This document shows positions 45,684-57,517 of a DNA stretch of 64,000 nucleotides, piece by piece (within the stretch, counting starts at the first letter, position 1; the number at the start of each line of letters is the position of its first letter). The position numbers and the translations under genes are program-made. The stretch spans positions 14,880,001 to 14,944,000 of the forward strand of contig JBANAY010000004.1 of assembly GCA_037952775.1 (NCBI GenBank), given 5' to 3'. The DNA is from Clonostachys chloroleuca. Its lineage: Eukaryota > Ascomycota > Sordariomycetes > Hypocreales > Bionectriaceae. The notes under the pieces were generated by a model. That model did no database searches. It was given only the letters and a program-made list of their open reading frames with translations, and was not told the DNA's origin.

Positions 45684-48116
45684 TTCGATATTTCCGCCTG
45701 CTTACGAGTATCCCTAGATGCCTGTAATTCGACAACGACAACGCTCCGGCAGATGCTGGCTGTTAAATACGAGAGCTGCGAGAGCATGTTATCCCGCTGT
45801 GGGTAAGCGGAGCCGTAATCCGAGAGCTCCCCTGCATTCAGCAAATATTTTTAGAAGCTAAGCTGCCGGATACATGCAATGAGCGACGAATTTCCCATCG
45901 TTTGTTTCACGTCGTCCCTAGCGTGCTACGCTGAGCCGTGTTGAGCGGCTTTGTCAGAAGTTAGATGAAATGAGCTGATCCTTCCATTGTCTTCAGCCCT
46001 GTAATCCTTGCTACTTTAGCCTTATACTAGTTATTTGATACCTGTGCCGCCCGGCTCTAAGCAATGATGAATGCTCTGGGGCAAACGTGGACCGACACAG
46101 CCGTTGCAGGAGTAATAAGATGAGTGACATTACCCCAGCCGTCAGCCCGACCACCACGTCCCTGCACACATTTTTCAATAATCTCGCATTTAAAGTCCAT
46201 TTTGAGCTTACTAATAACTATGCATACGGCGCGATATTCATATGCCCTGATAAGGGCTAGAAACCAGGCCTGGTCGAGTCTTAGGATGGCCCTGCCTTTC
46301 CTCTCCATTAATACACAGCTGTTCAGACATACGTGACGTGAAATAATTTTTTCAATGGTTACTGGAAGCGCTTAGCACTATGCTGATGAGCGTACAGTTC
46401 TATGGCACAGCTGGAGAAAATTCTCAGCTATCGGGCTAAAGGAAAACACCTTCACAATACTGGGAGTATGCAGCCCACCAGACTTTCCTCAATATCAAAC
46501 TATCGAATTTTGAACCCTACATGGAGATATTAAGAACCCCTCAAAAGAAAACTTCGAGAATAAGGGGCAGAGCTTGCCAATTGACGTCAAAATTCAGATG
46601 TTGTTTCATGAGTCGGTCAAGACTTACTCCTTAATCAACTACCCAAATAGTCAATGGTATGTCAATTGATATAGGCACTGTAGATTTAGTAAGTGTTTCA
46701 TGACGCTTATGGCTTATATTGCGTTTCATTTCTAATCTTGCGATTACCAGTTACAAGCTATTAGTCATGTGATAGTAACATGCTCCGATCAAGCAATTGC
46801 AAAGATGGGTGCTCTTGGAAATGCTCTAGTCAAAGTATATATTCACTCGATGGAACTTGATGTAGTTGTCGTAGGGTCATTGTCTAAATTGGCTATAAAT
46901 CGCGCCTCATAGCCAAGTAAGTTGCCATAATACCCCCACAAGAGAGCCGAATAGGCCTACATAGGTAGTTCACCAACTCCACGTGCAATCTGGAGACCAA
47001 GGGGGTCTTGGGGAGGATCTAAACGATAACCTTTCATCGTTTGCGGTCTCATCTTTCCATGGACTGGTTTTGCTCTTGATTTGGCCAGGTAACTGGAAGC
47101 TGGGTGGGTGTATCTTGGCAACCAAATCCGCCAGGTATGAGCACGCAGCGCTTCGAATAAAGGGACTTTAAATACCCATGAAGCAGTCTCCGGACTTATG
47201 GTATATCCAGTTAGTAGGCGGATTGCATTATATTCACACATGGAAGGTAAAAAGGAGACTGCAAAAGTCCAGGGCGAGGCAGAACACATCAGCCATGTTG
47301 GTGAGGGTGGTGGACGAGGCCTTTGTTCAATGCCGTCATGCTGTTAACTTAAACGCAAAAGATCATTTTTGAGAATCATCAAGTGTATCCAGTTGACTCT
47401 AAGATCGCTTGCCTTGCATACGTATCAATGGTCTTTGGTCATTGATGACTCGAGTGCTGGCCTCTGGACAAGATAAGGGCGATGGAAATTAATAGTACCC
47501 AGCAACAACCGACTTGTGCATACTTATATGACTGTTTCGACAGTTTTTTGACATGTTCTGATAACGAAAACTTTGTGCGTAAAGAGTTTGAGGGAGAGAG
47601 TGAGAATGGGCACTACCACGCAAGCAGAGTAAAATCAGAACATCCAACAGATAAGAAGCGTCATGGGTAATATCTAAATCCATGTCCTTTGATGACTAAC
47701 ACACCCCGGATTCGAACCGGGGCAACCGGGAACAATGCGATGGAGCCTAGAAGCCTAGTAATGAACGGTTATTATGGGCTTGTGCATGAGAATCCGCACG
47801 GGCTAAAGTGCTCTGCCTGGTCTTGGGCGGCCAATGCTCACGCCTTAATGGACGTTCGTTGTCATGATGGATGTGCTGTTGCGTTTCCAGGTTGGGAAGT
47901 GTCTGTTGTCCATCGATTCGCCTCTCTGGACACGGCTATGTTGCGTGTGCCGGCTTGTGAAACAGTTATGTGTGTGTGGGGTCGGAGGGGGCACCTCCAT
48001 TTTGCGCGCGCCGTTTCATTTGAGGCTCAATGGGTCTCTTCTCCCCTCTTCCAGCTTGGTCAATTCATTCCTTCGTTGGATGAGGGCCTGCGCCAACGTT
48101 GCGTGTCGCTGTCACC
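45684..48116. other. 2.4 kb gene-free region
   Basis: The longest gene-free stretch in the window. No conserved frame is seen, and composition is AT-rich from about 46300 to 46950. Near the right end it has a tRNA-like T-arm. It must contain the promoters of the divergent GH5 and Zn2Cys6 genes. Confidence 0.5.
47694..47724 (-). other. tRNA-like T-arm / B-box fragment
   Basis: On the minus strand the segment contains GGTTCGAATCC, a perfect Pol III B-box/T-loop consensus, inside a CCCGG/CCGGG stem, followed by seven bases that could be a 3' acceptor strand. No matching 5' acceptor strand, A box or anticodon arm was found in the expected 50-100 bases, so it is probably a tRNA relic or a chance match, not a working tRNA gene. 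Confidence 0.35.
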
Positions 48117-49931
48117 ATGCCGGGCATCCCAAGAACCAAGGGCTGCTCAGTCTGCAAAATCAGAAAGATAAAGGTAAGGCTGCGCTGTGAGGAATTAAGG
48201 GAATAGAATGAAAGCCTGACTTTGGATGGTTGCACCAGTGTGACGAGAATTGGCCCAGTTGCACCCCTTGCCGGCGCTCTAAACGCGAATGCCCGGGCCC
48301 AACACCACTTGTCAATGTCTCGTCCGTCGCTCCTCGAGATGCTGCACCAGGATCAGCCAGCCATGGCAGCAAGAGAGGAGGCCTGGCCATTCGTGCTGGC
48401 CATCGCGTGACAGCCAGACCCAAAACTCAAATCAACAAACAAGCCCATCCATCCGAATGCGGCCCCCTCACGACATCGAGATGCCAGGAATCGCGTTGCC
48501 TCGGCGCCCTCCGTTCTCATCCCACGAGTCGCCCTGACCAGCTTGCATCGTACCTTACTGCTGTTTTAAATGATGGCACCTACCAGGGTGACCTCGCCCA
48601 GCTGGACGTGCTGTCCTTCATCCCTCAACGCCTGCACGTCAGTCCATGCCTGACTGATAGCGTGGCATTCTGGTGTCACTTGCAACTAGACACCCGTCGA
48701 AAACTCCCAAAGCCCAGCGTCGCCACCTTGCATTACTACAGCAAGGCCCTCCAGAGCCTCCAGAGCACCTTGGAAGGCAAGAATGCCTATCGGACTGAAA
48801 CTCTGGCGGCGGCAGTCCTGCTCCAGCGAACCACTCTGCCTTTCCATAAAATGGTCAAGTCTGACGCGATTGCACACGCCAAGGGCATCTCAGCTTTGGT
48901 CATGCAGAGAGGCCCTCCTAATTTGGACGACGATCTTGATGTCTCGCTGGCCATTGAGTTGTGCTCGAACCTGGTAAGTTGCCTCCGTCCTACTATCACC
49001 TTCCTATTTGTGTCCATAGTACGTTGATTGACTCTTCTCCGTCCAGTTCTGTTGGCATTCTCATGGAGATGAAGATGACACACTTCATTCTGAGATGGAG
49101 CCAGCATCAACCGATGTTGACGATTCAGAACCCCCGGCGGAATCTTTAGCAATTCCGGGACAAGAAGTAGTCCGAGAAGCCTTTGTCGACTTGCTGAATA
49201 CTATACCCGCCCTCAACTCCATCCATGAAAATCCCGAATCCAGGGAGAGAGTATCGCTCGAAGCAGCAGATGTCCGTCGACGACTCTACGATTTAAACGC
49301 CATCGCGTCTAAAGCAGCTTCCCAGATCAAAAATCAGCTCACCGAGATGGGACTGATCCAAGTATTACCCGATCCCGAGTCCTTTGTCAAACAAAAATAT
49401 GAATTCGCCTCAGTCGACATAGCACAAGCTGTTCTTGGGATTTTTATTCTCGAAATTATTGCACCCAGAATGCTACTTGGGCTCATCTCACTTTGTGACC
49501 CCCCAGAATCGGATGACGTATTGCAAAAATACCGGTCTGCCTCCGTCCAGCTTTGGATGTGCATCCCGTATTTGGATAAACTGGAACTCCCAGATGCGCA
49601 GATCATCTCATGCGCCTTCTGCCTCAGCTATGAAGCGGCGGATGCCACCGAGAGGGATCTCGTCGCGGACGTTGCCGCGCGTTACGACACCTACCTCTCG
49701 AGGCTGAAGAACAACCGCACTTTGTTGATCGAGCGGGTGATAAGGACCGCAAAGCAATTGACCGGCAGTGCAGACATCATGCCCATACAAGTACTGATGA
49801 TTAACCCGACTAAAAAGTCACCACCCACTAAAAAGAGCCAACCTCGGCGTCCATCTAGAAAGCCACAGTCTGCTCATCTTCTTCACGGCTGCTTGTTCTT
49901 CCAAGGCATCTTGAGCCCAGATGACCCTTGA
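48117..49931 (+). CDS. Zn2Cys6 transcription factor
   Basis: Three exons (48117-48173, 48239-48973, 49047-49931) give 558 residues. The zinc cluster is split by intron 1: CSVCKIRKIK at the end of exon 1 and CDENWPSCTPCRRSKREC at the start of exon 2, spacing C-x2-C-x6-C-x6-C-x2-C-x6-C. A basic linker follows. The rest looks like the fungal transcription factor domain of the Fungal_trans_2 type (ALQSLQ, AVLLQRTTLPFHKM, DAIAHAKGISALVMQRGP). It is nuclear and DNA-binding by family; target genes are unknown. The C-terminus is Lys/Pro-rich (PTKKSPPTKKSQPRRP), possibly a second nuclear signal. A plus-strand ATG at 48117 is preferred because the Cys cluster starts 10 residues later, typical of the family. 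Confidence 0.9.
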
Positions 49932-51054
49932 TCCGATTCGTCAACCAGCGTTTATGACGTATAGCGCCATATCAAGTGGCCAGGCGGTGTTGGTGGACGT
50001 CTTCGAAGGCGTTCATTAATCGCTTGTGCGCGGATAGTGATCATCTTCACCAGTCAGAATTTTGGGGACCTGCCTCGTGTTCACTCTACTTCCACTCATT
50101 GGCGCGGCAGGGCGTGAGGTTTGCCTCCTACGATAACGTTGATGGCAAACCGGTATTGGACGGCAGTCTAAGCTATCTAATCCGAGCGAACATTCAGAGA
50201 CAATGTGGTGACATTAAAACACCAACCTAGGCATGGCGCCAACACCGCTGCCGACTACCTAGAACGATTTTAAAGAGATGCCGGAGTCTACCAACTTAGT
50301 CTTAATCAAGGATCGGAAAGTTGATGCGCAAGAATACGAATGAAGCTGTGGCATTGCGGCCGTGTAATCTGGCATGACAAATTCCGAGGGATATTGTTCT
50401 ATCGGCTTGATTGGGAAAAGAAGAAGAATGGTCAAGGAGAAATGCTTGGCACAGTCGCTTCATGAACTGGACACTCACCTTAATTCCTTAGTTTTCATTT
50501 CATAACCGTGGCTGCTGCTATTCTAAGCAGCCCGGTACATATTTCGGGTCTGTCGGCCCCTCCCGTAACTCTCGGCAGTGCGAGTTGAATCACATCTCAT
50601 TGGGCCTGTCTATGTTGATCGGCCAGAGCACACCATCCTCGTGTGGCGAAGTCACAATGTCACCTCCTTGGCAGTACTTGAGCGATGTCACTGTGAAGAT
50701 ACATTAAGAACTACACGCCCCTGATAGTTCTAGAATGTGAACTTGAAATAAATGCATAGGGTATCCTTCGTATATTGCGGAATTCAAAATTGACAGATCC
50801 TGAAACCGTATTTCTCAAACAGCGTCGTATTATGCCGTAATTATGACTAACGGGCCTGGGGTCTTCATCCTCACTCCCTCTCACACTCGGTATGCCATGA
50901 TTTTGCATGACATGAGCACAAGTCAAGATGAACTGCGTTCCCCATGTATTTCACTTGATATTATGATAGTGTTGATTTAATGTACAAACTTAGTTGGCAG
51001 AATTAAAATATTCTACGCAGTTTGGCGTAAAGATTCGCGTGCTTCGACCATTCA
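49932..51054. other. 1.1 kb gene-free region
   Basis: Short frames without motifs. 3' flank of the Zn2Cys6 gene. Nothing else is seen. Confidence 0.5.
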
Positions 51055-51576
51055 TCAAAGGATGTCATCCAGAGCAGCAAATCTCACCCCGGCTATGGCA
51101 TCATCCCCAGGACCCGCTTGAAATGCCCAAGAATAGGTCCAATCACCATCGGAACAGGGAACAGGAACCAGTGAGCCTATCTTAATTACGCTCCCGTCAG
51201 TATAATTAAACCCCATGGCTTTGCAGATAGACCTACCTAAACGGGAGGATCGAATGCATCCCAATAGGTGAAGGATGTTTTCCTTACTCAGACACCCCTT
51301 CTTCCTCTGTTGCAGCCAGGTTTTCGACATTTGTTAATTCAATGCCGCCATTGACTCTCTCCAATCGGGAAAGTGTATAGATGTGCAGCCACCTACGAGG
51401 TTGCAGTGGCGGATCCTTCCTAATGCCGAAATCTCAGTTTCAGGATAAAGATCATCATATAGTCTCCGCTGTGTGAAGCTTATAAGGTCTGGCAGGTATT
51501 CCTCAAACCTGCCGAGTGTAGTCCGCCATCCTCTGGAATCTTTCTTAGAAACAATTCTGAGAAGTTCGCTCGTCAA
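51055..51576 (-). pseudogene. possible gene remnant with in-frame stop
   Basis: A single frame of 174 codons is open apart from a TAA at 51336-51334, with clear amino-acid composition on both sides (TTLGRFEEYLPDLISFTQRR before, LLGCIRSSRLGRSICKAMG after). I recognise no family. It could be two small unrelated frames, a decayed gene or part of the promoter region of the flavoprotein gene that starts only 60 bases away in the opposite direction. Low confidence. Confidence 0.25.
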
Positions 51577-51635
51577 CTCCGCCAGAGTGCCAACCGGAAA
51601 AGAAATCTGTTTCTCGACTACCCTCTTGAGTCATT

Positions 51636-52976
51636 ATGCGTTACACATTGGCTCCGGCTATTCTAGCCCTCGTCTCGCAAACACTCGGAGCTACCATTGG
51701 CACTCGTCAAAATTCCGAGGTCCCCAAAACCGACTTCGACGCAATCATTGTGGGCGGTGGCCCCTCTGGTCTCAGTGCGCTCAGCGGCTTGGCACGCGTG
51801 AGAAGAAATGTCCTCCTTATTGATTCTGGAGTCTATCGCAACGGACCGACCCGGCATTTACATGACCTTATCGGTCTCGACGGTAAGAGCTCCCAAGCCT
51901 GCCTAGTAAATAGCTAGGATTTAGAGCCCGAACACGGGACGTTTCTAACTAAGGACTATAGGTCTGACCCCAGCATACTACCGCTGGCTTGCGCGAGAGC
52001 AGCTCGCTTACTACAACACTGTCCAATTGACCAACGGCACTGTGACCAAGATTGAGCCTCAAGAGAATAACACATACTTTCGCGTGATTACAGACAACCG
52101 GGAACCTGTTACAGCCCGGAAGATTGTTCTTGGAACGGGTCTGCGGGACATTTTGCCAGAAACCCCTGGCATTCGCGAGAATTGGGGGAAGGGTATTTTC
52201 TGGTGCCCCTGGTGCGATGGCCATGAACATGCGGACCAGGGATTGGGTCTTCTCTCCAGCTTGGAGTCAGTCGCTGGTTTGGTCCGGGAGGTTGCAAGCC
52301 TCAACAAGGATGTTGTTGCCTTTGTGAACGGCACTGACACTCCAGAGACCCGTGCTCTAGCTGAGAAGAACTTTCCGGACTGGGAGAAGTACCTCGAGCT
52401 GAAGAAGGTGAAGGTTTACAACAGCACCATTGAGCGCCTCGAGCGTCTGCAGAACGCTACTCTTGGTGACCCCAGTCTGCCTACCTACCCGGAGCATGAT
52501 AAGTTCCGTGTGCACCTGGCCGATGGACAGAAGGTCGAGCGAGATGCATTCCTTACCAACTACGATGATGAACAAGCGAGCTCAGTTGGCCCTGACTTAG
52601 GTGTTCGGTTGGATGGCGGACGACTAGCCGCTGATAATTCGAAGGGCTTGGTGACAAACATTCCCGGTGTTTATGCCATTGGTGACGCCAATGCCGACAA
52701 TGTGACCAACATCCCGCATGCTCTCTTCACCGGCAAGCGTACTGCTGTCTATCTCCATGGTAAGAAATATGCGCGAAATTAAGTTTTAGAATCATAGAAA
52801 CTAACAAGGCCGTAGTGCAACTTGAGCGCGAGAATGCGCTTGCTGAACTTGAAGCTTACAAGGGAAACCAAACACTGGCAGAGAGAGATTTCAGCGACGA
52901 CGATCTTCGTGCTGTGTGGAAGCGAATGAACGGCGAGCCGGGCGACTTGCTATATGCTGGCGAATACCGTCAGTAA
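51636..52976 (+). CDS. secreted thioredoxin-reductase-like FAD/NAD(P)H oxidoreductase
   Basis: Three exons (51636-51882, 51962-52759, 52816-52976) give 401 residues. A signal peptide (LAPAILALVSQTLGA) precedes the FAD-binding motif VGGGPSGLSAL at about residues 40-50. A CxxC (FWCPWCDGHE) lies near residues 164-167, where thioredoxin reductases have the redox-active pair. The second FAD motif GVYAIGDANADN comes near the end. The fold belongs to the same group as the dithiol oxidases of epipolythiodioxopiperazine pathways (GliT type), but those are cytosolic and I see no such cluster here. The NADPH-binding glycine motif is weak (LLSSLESVAGLV). It may be an extracellular or ER disulfide-forming oxidase. 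It converges on an SDR gene 275 bases away. Confidence 0.85.
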
Positions 52977-53250
52977 ATAAGTTCCGAGGATGACCTCATA
53001 ATATCATAACTCATAAGATCTCGATCGCTTATACTTTGTCAAAATATTTGGGAGGAGGTAGTGACTAGGCTTCGGGACAAAACTTATGTTTTTGGTATCT
53101 TTCTTCGACTGTATTATTCTTGAGAAAGAGGAAATAATTAGAGATGCCCCAAGAGACATATAATAGTTTTGTTCCAATTTCTAAAACCATGTATTATTTA
53201 TCTGCGTTACCCAAAGATTAGCTCGCGCATACAAGCAGAGCCTTAGCTCT

Positions 53251-54285
53251 TTAGAGCCATGCGGTCTTCAGAATTCCTGGCTTCCTAGCCTCCAAGATCG
53301 GTACAGTTTGCGACCATACGCTCTTCTGGACTTCATCTCCCAAGTCAGTATAAATCCAATCCTCCACGTTCTGATTTTTCCCATCGCTCTGGAACTCTCC
53401 AAGCGAGTTCTCCGGCGCGGACGCAGCCAGCACCAAACACCGACCACCCACTTCGCCCGTCCGTCCCAGAAGTTTATACATGAGGCGAAGCCCCAACGAG
53501 CTACTCTCGCGGCTGAGAGTGCTGTAACAGAGGCCTGGGTTGACAAGGTTGAGGATAACTGGGTGAGCTTTGAAACCGGGGCCTGACCTCAGCCTCGCCA
53601 CAAGCTCGCGGACCAGCAGAATCTCCAGGAGCTTTGTCACTTCGTATCTTTTCTGTCCATTGTACGACTCTTCTTCGTTTAACCTCTCATAAAGGTCAGA
53701 CGCGCTGATTTCTGGGAAGTTGGTCAGGCGGTGGGCCTCCGAGCTCACGACGGTCAAGTGCGGCATCGAGTCCGGAAATCCAGTCTTCGTTTGGCGGAGC
53801 TTTGGTAACAGCCCCAGCACCAGAAGGAATGTATTCAACACGTTTACTTGTGTGGTCTGCTCGTGGCCCTCGACGGCCTTGAAAATCTTGGTGTTGATAC
53901 CTGCGTTCAACACGACGGCGTCGAGGCGTGGCAGCTCCATCAGAACCCGCTCCATAAAATCAATAGTTGACTGGTTGCTCGCCTGGTCTAGTGGCCAGAC
54001 TTCGATGGCGTCGGCATCATTTCGGCCACCAACGCTTTTCAGGATATCCTCCTTCGCTGCTTCACCTTTGGCAATAGTCCGGACCGCAAGGACCAGTTTG
54101 GCCGCATTGAGCCTATAGAAGTGGCGAGCAGCCTCAAGTCCTAGCCCAACGTTCGAACCTGTGACTATAACCGTCTTTCCAGAAAAGGAAGCCTCGGGAT
54201 AGGGAGGAGTTACGAAGAGCTGCGAGTGTAGAAAGAGGCGGAGGCCCGCCCCAACGTTTGGCTGAATCTGAAAAGTCTTTGCCAT
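53251..54285 (-). CDS. short-chain dehydrogenase, retinol-dehydrogenase-like
   Basis: An intronless 344-residue SDR. The cofactor motif VTGSNVGLGLEAAR begins near residue 42, LNAG near residue 127, and the catalytic Tyr/Lys appear as RYEVTKLLEILL around residue 210, after VVSSEAHR. The N-terminal 35 residues before the Rossmann fold (FLHSQLFVTPPYPEASFSG) are usual in fungal relatives of this type, which are often found in secondary-metabolite loci. NADP preference is suggested by the Arg after strand 2 (AVRTIAKGE). Substrate unknown. It converges with the secreted flavoprotein gene, and the next gene upstream is a decayed regulator. Confidence 0.9.
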   Translation of the reverse strand: MAKTFQIQPNVGAGLRLFLHSQLFVTPPYPEASFSGKTVIVTGSNVGLGLEAARHFYRLNAAKLVLAVRTIAKGEAAKEDILKSVGGRNDADAIEVWPLDQASNQSTIDFMERVLMELPRLDAVVLNAGINTKIFKAVEGHEQTTQVNVLNTFLLVLGLLPKLRQTKTGFPDSMPHLTVVSSEAHRLTNFPEISASDLYERLNEEESYNGQKRYEVTKLLEILLVRELVARLRSGPGFKAHPVILNLVNPGLCYSTLSRESSSLGLRLMYKLLGRTGEVGGRCLVLAASAPENSLGEFQSDGKNQNVEDWIYTDLGDEVQKSVWSQTVPILEARKPGILKTAWL

Positions 54286-54739
54286 AGCGAAAACAAAAGA
54301 GTACTGCTATAAGGAGCTTGTCAATCAATCGCTTAATACGATTTTGCATTCTTGACTAAGTTCCAGTCGCCATTTAATACTTCTTGAGCAAACATTGCCG
54401 TACCAACATCCGTATCATGATGCCTTTAATTACCTCTTGTCCCGATTAGGAATTTGTTCAAGGATTCCAGAAGACCCGTTTAATGTATCCACATAAAAAT
54501 GGAAGATGGCCTGAAACTAGGCTGCTCTAGGAATGTGTTCGATGCATTGCACCATGACAAATCTGCTGACTCGTGAGATTGTAGCCCCAGATCAATCTTG
54601 ATTCTTGAATCATTTGGCTCTCGTTGTCATCCTCTGCATCAGCACATTCTACTTTCGGAAAATGTCTTGACGTTGAACCGGCCAAGCCATTATTCGAGCG
54701 CTATTCACTGCCGAGCGCATTATAGCAGGGTAGAACACG
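54286..54739. other. intergenic region between divergent genes
   Basis: Promoter region shared by the SDR and the decayed regulator gene. No open frame of note. Confidence 0.5.
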
Positions 54740-55791
54740 ATGGAATCAACCGGGTTTCTGCCTGGTCTGCACTTCATCGTCACCAGCCACCCGCAGGACG
54801 CGACCACTTCAGATACACTACGTCAGATCCGGTCGCACGCAGCCAAAGAAACGCGTTCGCGCGCGCGTAGGTCGATCAAAAAGCCGGCCTCCGGTTCTCG
54901 AAGGAAAATCAGGCCCCGTCCGAAGATAGACGAGAGCACGCATGACAAACAGGGCCTCAACAAACAGGCATGTCTTGCTTCCAAAATCGAAAGGAATCGA
55001 GAGTCTATTGACCCAAACGCAATTAATTTCCCTACCATAGAGTACTTCAACCCATATCAGTCCGCAAAACTTTCCCGTGACGTGGCATGCTTGGGTTCCG
55101 TCCGGCCCTTTTCCGATATTGAGTACTTCTTGTTTGATCACTGTACGCCCATCCTTGTTAGCAATATGCTGCTCGCCAACTAATGTTACCACCTCAATAG
55201 ATATCAAGTTTTTTATCCCTTTTATTATTGGCAGCTGCCACAGGAAGAAGAACCCAAACCTCGTCGCCATCCAGATGACCCACTGGGTTCCATTTGCTCT
55301 GACAGACGTGGGTCTCATTGCCGCCGTATTCTTACAATCTTGCCGCAGCCTTGCAACATTGGCTACGACAAGTGCTTATGAGGATCTGTCGACTAAGTAT
55401 CGGCTTCAATGTATCCGGTCCACAAACGCCTCCCTATCCAAGCAGTCACACAGGCCAACGATGCGACCATCAGCAAGGTGATGATATTGGCATCCGAGGA
55501 GGTTCGTTTCTCTGCTAAAGACCGGTCTATAGAATGTGAACATCCTACATCCTACTAACATGTTTTTTGTGATAGTTTGAGCGCGGTAATTTCGACGGAT
55601 GGAACACGCATTTTGTTGCCATCTCTCGTATGATTGTCATGAGGGGAGGGATTGATAACCTCGGAGTCGGTGGGCTTATGAAGGAAATTTTAATTAAGTA
55701 ATAGTCCCCCAATTCTCCCCTTGTCTCTTTCTCTATATTAACTAATTCAAGCACACCGTACTGCTACGGATTCTCGGATGAAGATGGTTAG
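54740..55791 (+). pseudogene. fungal transcription-factor-like gene (no zinc cluster), frameshifted and short
   Basis: Exons 54740-55156, 55209-55501, 55576-55697 and 55752-55791 are supported by GT-AG introns of 52-74 nt. The N-terminus has HFIVTSHPQDATTS followed by RSHAAKETRSRARRS, the start typical of fungal regulators that lack a zinc cluster but keep the Fungal_trans_2 region. Later blocks are FLFDHCTPIL, MTHWVPFALTDVGLIAAVFLQ, SCRSLATLA and VMRGGIDNLGVGGLM. The frame is lost within exon 2 near 55436-55442, equal to one missing base; adding it gives 291 codons. Most relatives run much further at the C-terminus, so the gene also seems truncated. Probably a decaying regulator. Confidence 0.55.
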
Positions 55792-55874
55792 AGACTGATA
55801 CGTTGAGTCCGTACCCTCATTAGAACCACAATCGCGAGCTACGAAAAGCTACAATGCACATGTATGAATTGTTC

Positions 55875-57517
55875 TTATTGCTCTCGATCTAATTGTCGTT
55901 CAAGTTCATCATCGTTTTGCTCCATGTTCGTCCACAAGCGTTGTAGATCTCCTCTAAAGGCTCCAGCCGCAGAAAACGTAGTCTCTATCCTCCCCAGCAG
56001 CGTTGAAACCGTCTCCCTTTGCGAACTGCTTCTTGAACGTGCCCCTGCAACCCGTAGTGGGAATAAAAGAAGGACAGCCGATATCCTTGACCTTTCAAGT
56101 ACGACCTGGCTCAATTCTAGAATGCAGCGCACGTGAGCTTGGATATCGTCCTCGGTCAAGGTTGGAAGCAAAGCTCCCAGATCAACCCAGTAATTAATCT
56201 CGTAGTCAAAGACTCCAGAGAGATAGATGCTTGTGGCAGCTTGAAAAACAGATGCCAGGAGATCAAAGTCATCGAAATTTGAGCTTCCATTCTGGCGGCC
56301 ATTGCTCGTATACTCAAGCATGCTCTCCGTCTTCCACACGTTTAGAGCATCACGCAGTAGAAGGCCCTCAATCGCAATACCGCGCGCTTCTTCCTGCTGT
56401 GAATCTCCATTTGATGAGCGAAACTGCTTGACATGTATATATTCGGCGACCCTAGAGTTCGTTAGACTACCTTTCGTGTGTATTTTGGAGCATTTGGAAA
56501 CCCACCTGGAACGCAGCGACGCGCAGCGCAGAATGATGTCAAGTAGATCATCAAAGGTATGAAAATTGCTAGTATCAATGGTGGATTGAACCCTCTTGGA
56601 GAAAGCAATCCACTCGGCTTGCATTAAGAAACTGGAATCATTGAAAACAATGGCTCTGCAGACCTCGAAGATCTTAATTTCCATGAAAAACCTTTGTGAT
56701 AGCGAGCCTACACATGCATGTGGCCCGATGGCAACTAGAGCTTTTGACGTTCCGTGAACAAGATGTTGCACCCAGCGTTGCCCCGACGGATCGACCATAA
56801 GCTTGCAACATATTAGCATCCTTTTCAATGAAACAGAGACGCCAATTAAAATTGCAGAAGCACGACTCACCTCAAACAGCCCCAAGAGCATGGTAGTCCA
56901 CAATACCGCCAATTGTGGTTCCGGGCTTTGAGTTTGGTACTCGATCGCGTTTCGTAGACCAATGACGGCTTCATTGTAAAATGTGAGGGCCAGACGATAG
57001 TTAGCAAGCCGGTGGTTGGGGTTTAGTTTAGTCGCTGTGAGTGCGCCCAATGCCAGAACAGACTGCCTGAGGAAGATCCCCGATGATGAGGACTGCACCA
57101 TTTGTTTGATGTCAAAGGACAAGATCCCCTGCTGGCTAAAGGCATTTTTCTGAAGAAATCTATCCCAGTACAGGAGAAAGTGGGCATTGGGATCGAACTG
57201 GGGGTCGACCCTCGGTGAATCAATCAACCTTCTCCTCGGAACAAGAGTGCTAGTGGTCACCTTGCGAGACCCCTGGTCGATTATGATGTTGAAATGCTTT
57301 TTCTGCGGGGCGGGATAAACGCAGTTGAATCCTCGTTTTTGGCAATATGTACATGGTCTTGTTCCCGAACACTGTGTGTGGAGGGTGAAACAAGGTCAGC
57401 TGGTTCAACACCGCGGGCCAAAATTCCCCTAGGTCAGGGTCTCACCTTCACATGCTTCAGGACACACGTCTCGCACCGAAACGTTTTCTTGCGGCTGTCA
57501 TTAGGTCCGATGGGCAT
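55875..57517 (-). CDS. Zn2Cys6 transcription factor
   Basis: Four exons (57517-57446, 57371-56871, 56801-56506, 56451-55875) give 481 residues with all phases matching. Exon 1 holds CETCVLKHVK and exon 2 opens with CSGTRPCTYCQKRGFNC, forming C-x2-C-x6-C-x5-C-x2-C-x6-C. As in the other regulator in the window, the intron splits the zinc cluster right before the third Cys. The middle and C-terminal part is of the Fungal_trans_2 type (FDPNAHFLLYWDRFL, RQSVLALGAL, TTMLLGLFELMVDPSG). The N-terminus MPIGPNDSRKKTF is basic, fitting a nuclear signal. Targets are unknown. It lies tail to tail with the decayed regulator and close to the helicase and terpene cyclase genes. Confidence 0.9.
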
